This document shows, one piece after another, positions 62,612 through 64,000 of a stretch of DNA of 64,000 nucleotides. Position 1 is the stretch's first letter. Each line of letters starts with the position of its first letter. The stretch comes from Bradyrhizobium sp. LLZ17 (GTDB lineage Bacteria > Pseudomonadota > Alphaproteobacteria > Rhizobiales > Xanthobacteraceae). The notes beneath the pieces are model-generated. The model saw only the letters and a list, made by a program, of their open reading frames with translations, ran no database searches and had not been told where the DNA came from. Location of the stretch: positions 1,798,001-1,862,000 of the forward strand of contig NZ_CP165734.1 in assembly GCF_041200145.1 (NCBI RefSeq). Reading direction: 5' to 3'. A program made the translations under genes and the position numbers.

Positions 62612-63515
62612 TCACGCCCTCCGAATTGATCGGCTTGTTATTGTTGTGCACGGCCATCGCGACCGGCTTGCGCGGGATGCGATTGTTGAAGACGTCGCCT
62701 TCAGCGCCTTCGAGCAGGCTGCCGAGGGAACGGCCGAGCTCGACCATCAGCGGCGCCACTTCCGTATGCAGACGCTGCTCGTCATACATCGCGGACAGAA
62801 GGCCGATCGTGATGACCACGAAGGTTTGATACTGCGGCGACCAGATCGGCACCGCGAGCCCGTTGATGTGCGGGCTCCAGAGCCCGCAAGCCACGACATA
62901 GCCGTGCTCACGCAGCGCCTCGCGGTTGGCCTCGATGCGAGGCTTCAGGATCCTGACCGCCTCGGGCGCTTCCCGCTCCATCTCCGCAATGAAGGCGTCG
63001 CCGACTTCCGGCGCCAGCGCCGCGGTATAGGCCGCGCCCGCAGCAGTCGAGGCCATCGAGATGCGGCTGCCGGTGCCCTCGTGCAGGCCGAGCGCCGTCG
63101 CCGAGCGCGCAAATTGCAAATAGACGAGATGGAAGCGATCGGGGACGACGAAGCCGACCGTGCCCGGCAATTGCTCGGCGACTTCCTGAAGCCGTTGCCG
63201 AATCATGCTGCGCAGCTGCGCGCCCTTCATCATCGAGGCGCTCATCGCCACCGCGCTCGGACCGATGCGATATTTCTGGTCACGCGGCAGGTAAACCAGT
63301 TGGCCCATGCGCGTCAGCGTGTGCGTGAGCCGCGACACCGTCGAGCGCGGCAGGCCGCAGCGGTTTGAAATTTCGAGATTGCCGAGCCGGGCCTCGTGGC
63401 CCTCGAAGCATCGCAACACATCGAATGCGCGCGATACCACCTGGATAACGTCACCCTCGCCCGCATCTCCGGCGAGCATTCCTTGCCTGCTCAAGCGCTC
63501 CGAACGTCGTCCCAT
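62541..63515 (-). CDS. IclR-family transcriptional regulator
   Basis: This 324-residue IclR protein has VIQVVSRAFDVLRCFEGHEA, then NLEISNRCGLPRSTVSRLTH and TLTRMGQLVYLPRDQKYRIG, the N-terminal winged helix. The effector domain follows (about residues 95-270) with TVGFVVPDRFHLVYLQFARS, SMASTAAGAAYTAALAPEVG and HGYVVACGLWSPHINGLAVP. The last about 35 residues (from about NNNKPINS, including ELEAGTRRARPARSLRAGDG) are unlike the family and overlap the carboxyltransferase start by 71 bases. An indel near 62630 would instead end it as DQFGGRE at a TGA overlapping that ATG. It probably regulates the carboxylase genes. Confidence 0.85.
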   Translation of the reverse strand: MGRRSERLSRQGMLAGDAGEGDVIQVVSRAFDVLRCFEGHEARLGNLEISNRCGLPRSTVSRLTHTLTRMGQLVYLPRDQKYRIGPSAVAMSASMMKGAQLRSMIRQRLQEVAEQLPGTVGFVVPDRFHLVYLQFARSATALGLHEGTGSRISMASTAAGAAYTAALAPEVGDAFIAEMEREAPEAVRILKPRIEANREALREHGYVVACGLWSPHINGLAVPIWSPQYQTFVVITIGLLSAMYDEQRLHTEVAPLMVELGRSLGSLLEGAEGDVFNNRIPRKPVAMAVHNNNKPINSEGVNELEAGTRRARPARSLRAGDGRR

Positions 63516-63609
63516 GTTCCCTACCAGTTGTTCTGCTGTGCGAAATTAAATTCCACTTGCAGATGACGCTACCTCAGGCATTTTGCGACGACAACAAAAA
63601 GGCGACGGC

Positions 63610-63831
63610 ATGCCAAAAATTAAGATCGTCACCGAAGTCGCGGGACGCATCTGCGCAACTCCCGTGCAAGTTGGAGGAACGGTCGCTGATGGCGATGAGA
63701 TTGTGTTCGTCGAGGCCATGAAGATGGAGATACCGGTGCCATCGCCCGCGGCCGGAACGCTTAAATCGCTGCTCGTCAAGCTCGATGATATCGTCGCGGA
63801 AGGACAAGCGATCGCGATCGTCGCGAGCTGA
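63610..63831 (+). CDS. Stand-alone biotin carboxyl carrier domain protein
   Basis: This 73-residue biotinyl/lipoyl-attachment domain starts MPKIKIVTEVAGRICATPVQ, with VGGTVADGDEIVFVEAMKME (biotinylation motif E-A-M-K-M, with Lys42) and IPVPSPAAGTLKSLLVKLDD, ending GQAIAIVAS. It would carry the carboxybiotin between a biotin carboxylase and the carboxyltransferase at 61054. It is not fused to a carboxylase as in usual PccA/MccA proteins. AAAAGG lies upstream of ATG 63610. It is divergent from the IclR gene. A biotin carboxylase is not in the window. Confidence 0.9.
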   Translation: MPKIKIVTEVAGRICATPVQVGGTVADGDEIVFVEAMKMEIPVPSPAAGTLKSLLVKLDDIVAEGQAIAIVAS

Positions 63832-63976
63832 GCTCGCACCGTTGCGGATCTGGCTCGCGACAATCCAAAAAAGCATCATAGATCGCGCATTACGTCTTGC
63901 GTTCTGGCGCCACGGGGCATGGCCTCGGGATACCACCGGGTTGCGCGTGCCCTGATTGCGTTGCACAAGGGAGGCA

Positions 63977-64000
63977 ATGATAGCGCAACCGCCGCCCGCC
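63977..64000 (+). CDS. Possible start of a further gene, cut by the window end
   Basis: AAGGGAGG (63967-63974) is two bases before an ATG opening MIAQPPPA, which runs off the end. The spacing is short, so the call is tentative. Given the stand-alone biotin carrier just upstream, a biotin carboxylase is a natural guess, but no motif is visible. Confidence 0.3.

Overview
The window looks like chromosomal DNA of a Bradyrhizobium-type alphaproteobacterium (Nitrobacteraceae). This rests on the high GC content, the gene order guaA / rsmB / guaB / MFS / rlmE / ppx, the dense LysR, enoyl-CoA and acyl-CoA gene content, and many long imperfect inverted repeats between genes that resemble the intergenic palindromes of this group. 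No rRNA, tRNA, CRISPR array, complete insertion sequence or prophage was seen.

Layout. 1-5.0 kb: a frameshifted SDR, a 5'-truncated GFA-like gene, a small membrane protein, an AraC/GyrI-like regulator, an Xre-RES toxin-antitoxin pair behind a palindromic operator, and an HNH protein. 5.2-12.5 kb: small redox and detoxification genes under LysR control (NTF2-like, a beta-lactamase-fold protein with a degenerate metal site, DsbA/FrnE-like, SDR, COG2085 reductase, SnoaL-like, a decayed methyltransferase, VOC). 12.6-15.0 kb: an accessory patch of remnants (integrase-like N-terminal stub, PIN toxin with a frameshifted antitoxin, a DUF262 protein truncated next to a repeat). 15-29.5 kb: core housekeeping (guaA, cspA, rsmB, guaB, rlmE, ppx), interrupted by a small HigBA-like pair. 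29.7-40.1 kb: an orphan form II CO-dehydrogenase-like large subunit, a hotdog protein, a DUF188 protein, an ABC-F ATPase, a D-threonine-aldolase-like enzyme, LysR/MFS and a BaiN-like flavoprotein. 40.3-54.5 kb: acyl-CoA catabolism, including a valine-degradation set (mmsB, 3-hydroxyisobutyryl-CoA hydrolase, acyl-CoA dehydrogenase, mmsA, with a divergent LysR) and a TetR / enoyl-CoA hydratase / thiolase / MFS group. 54.8-57.6 kb: three Tad-type pilin-like genes (TadG plus two TadE) without the rest of a tad locus. 57.6-60.9 kb: a KaiC-family ATPase translationally coupled to a hybrid histidine kinase. 61-64 kb: an acyl-CoA carboxylase carboxyltransferase, an IclR regulator and a stand-alone biotin carrier.

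An important caveat is that about ten genes carry single-base frameshifts, several in or beside short homopolymers and several in genes that otherwise look functional (acyl-CoA synthetase, carboxyltransferase, MFS, histidine kinase). Indel errors in the assembly are a simple explanation for many of them. The methyltransferase internal deletion, the thioesterase nonsense codon plus lost C-terminus, and the DUF262 and GFA truncations look like real decay. The most interesting candidate systems are the KaiC / hybrid-kinase operon with an altered phosphosite, the orphan TadG/TadE/TadE set beside it, and the family of intergenic palindromes.
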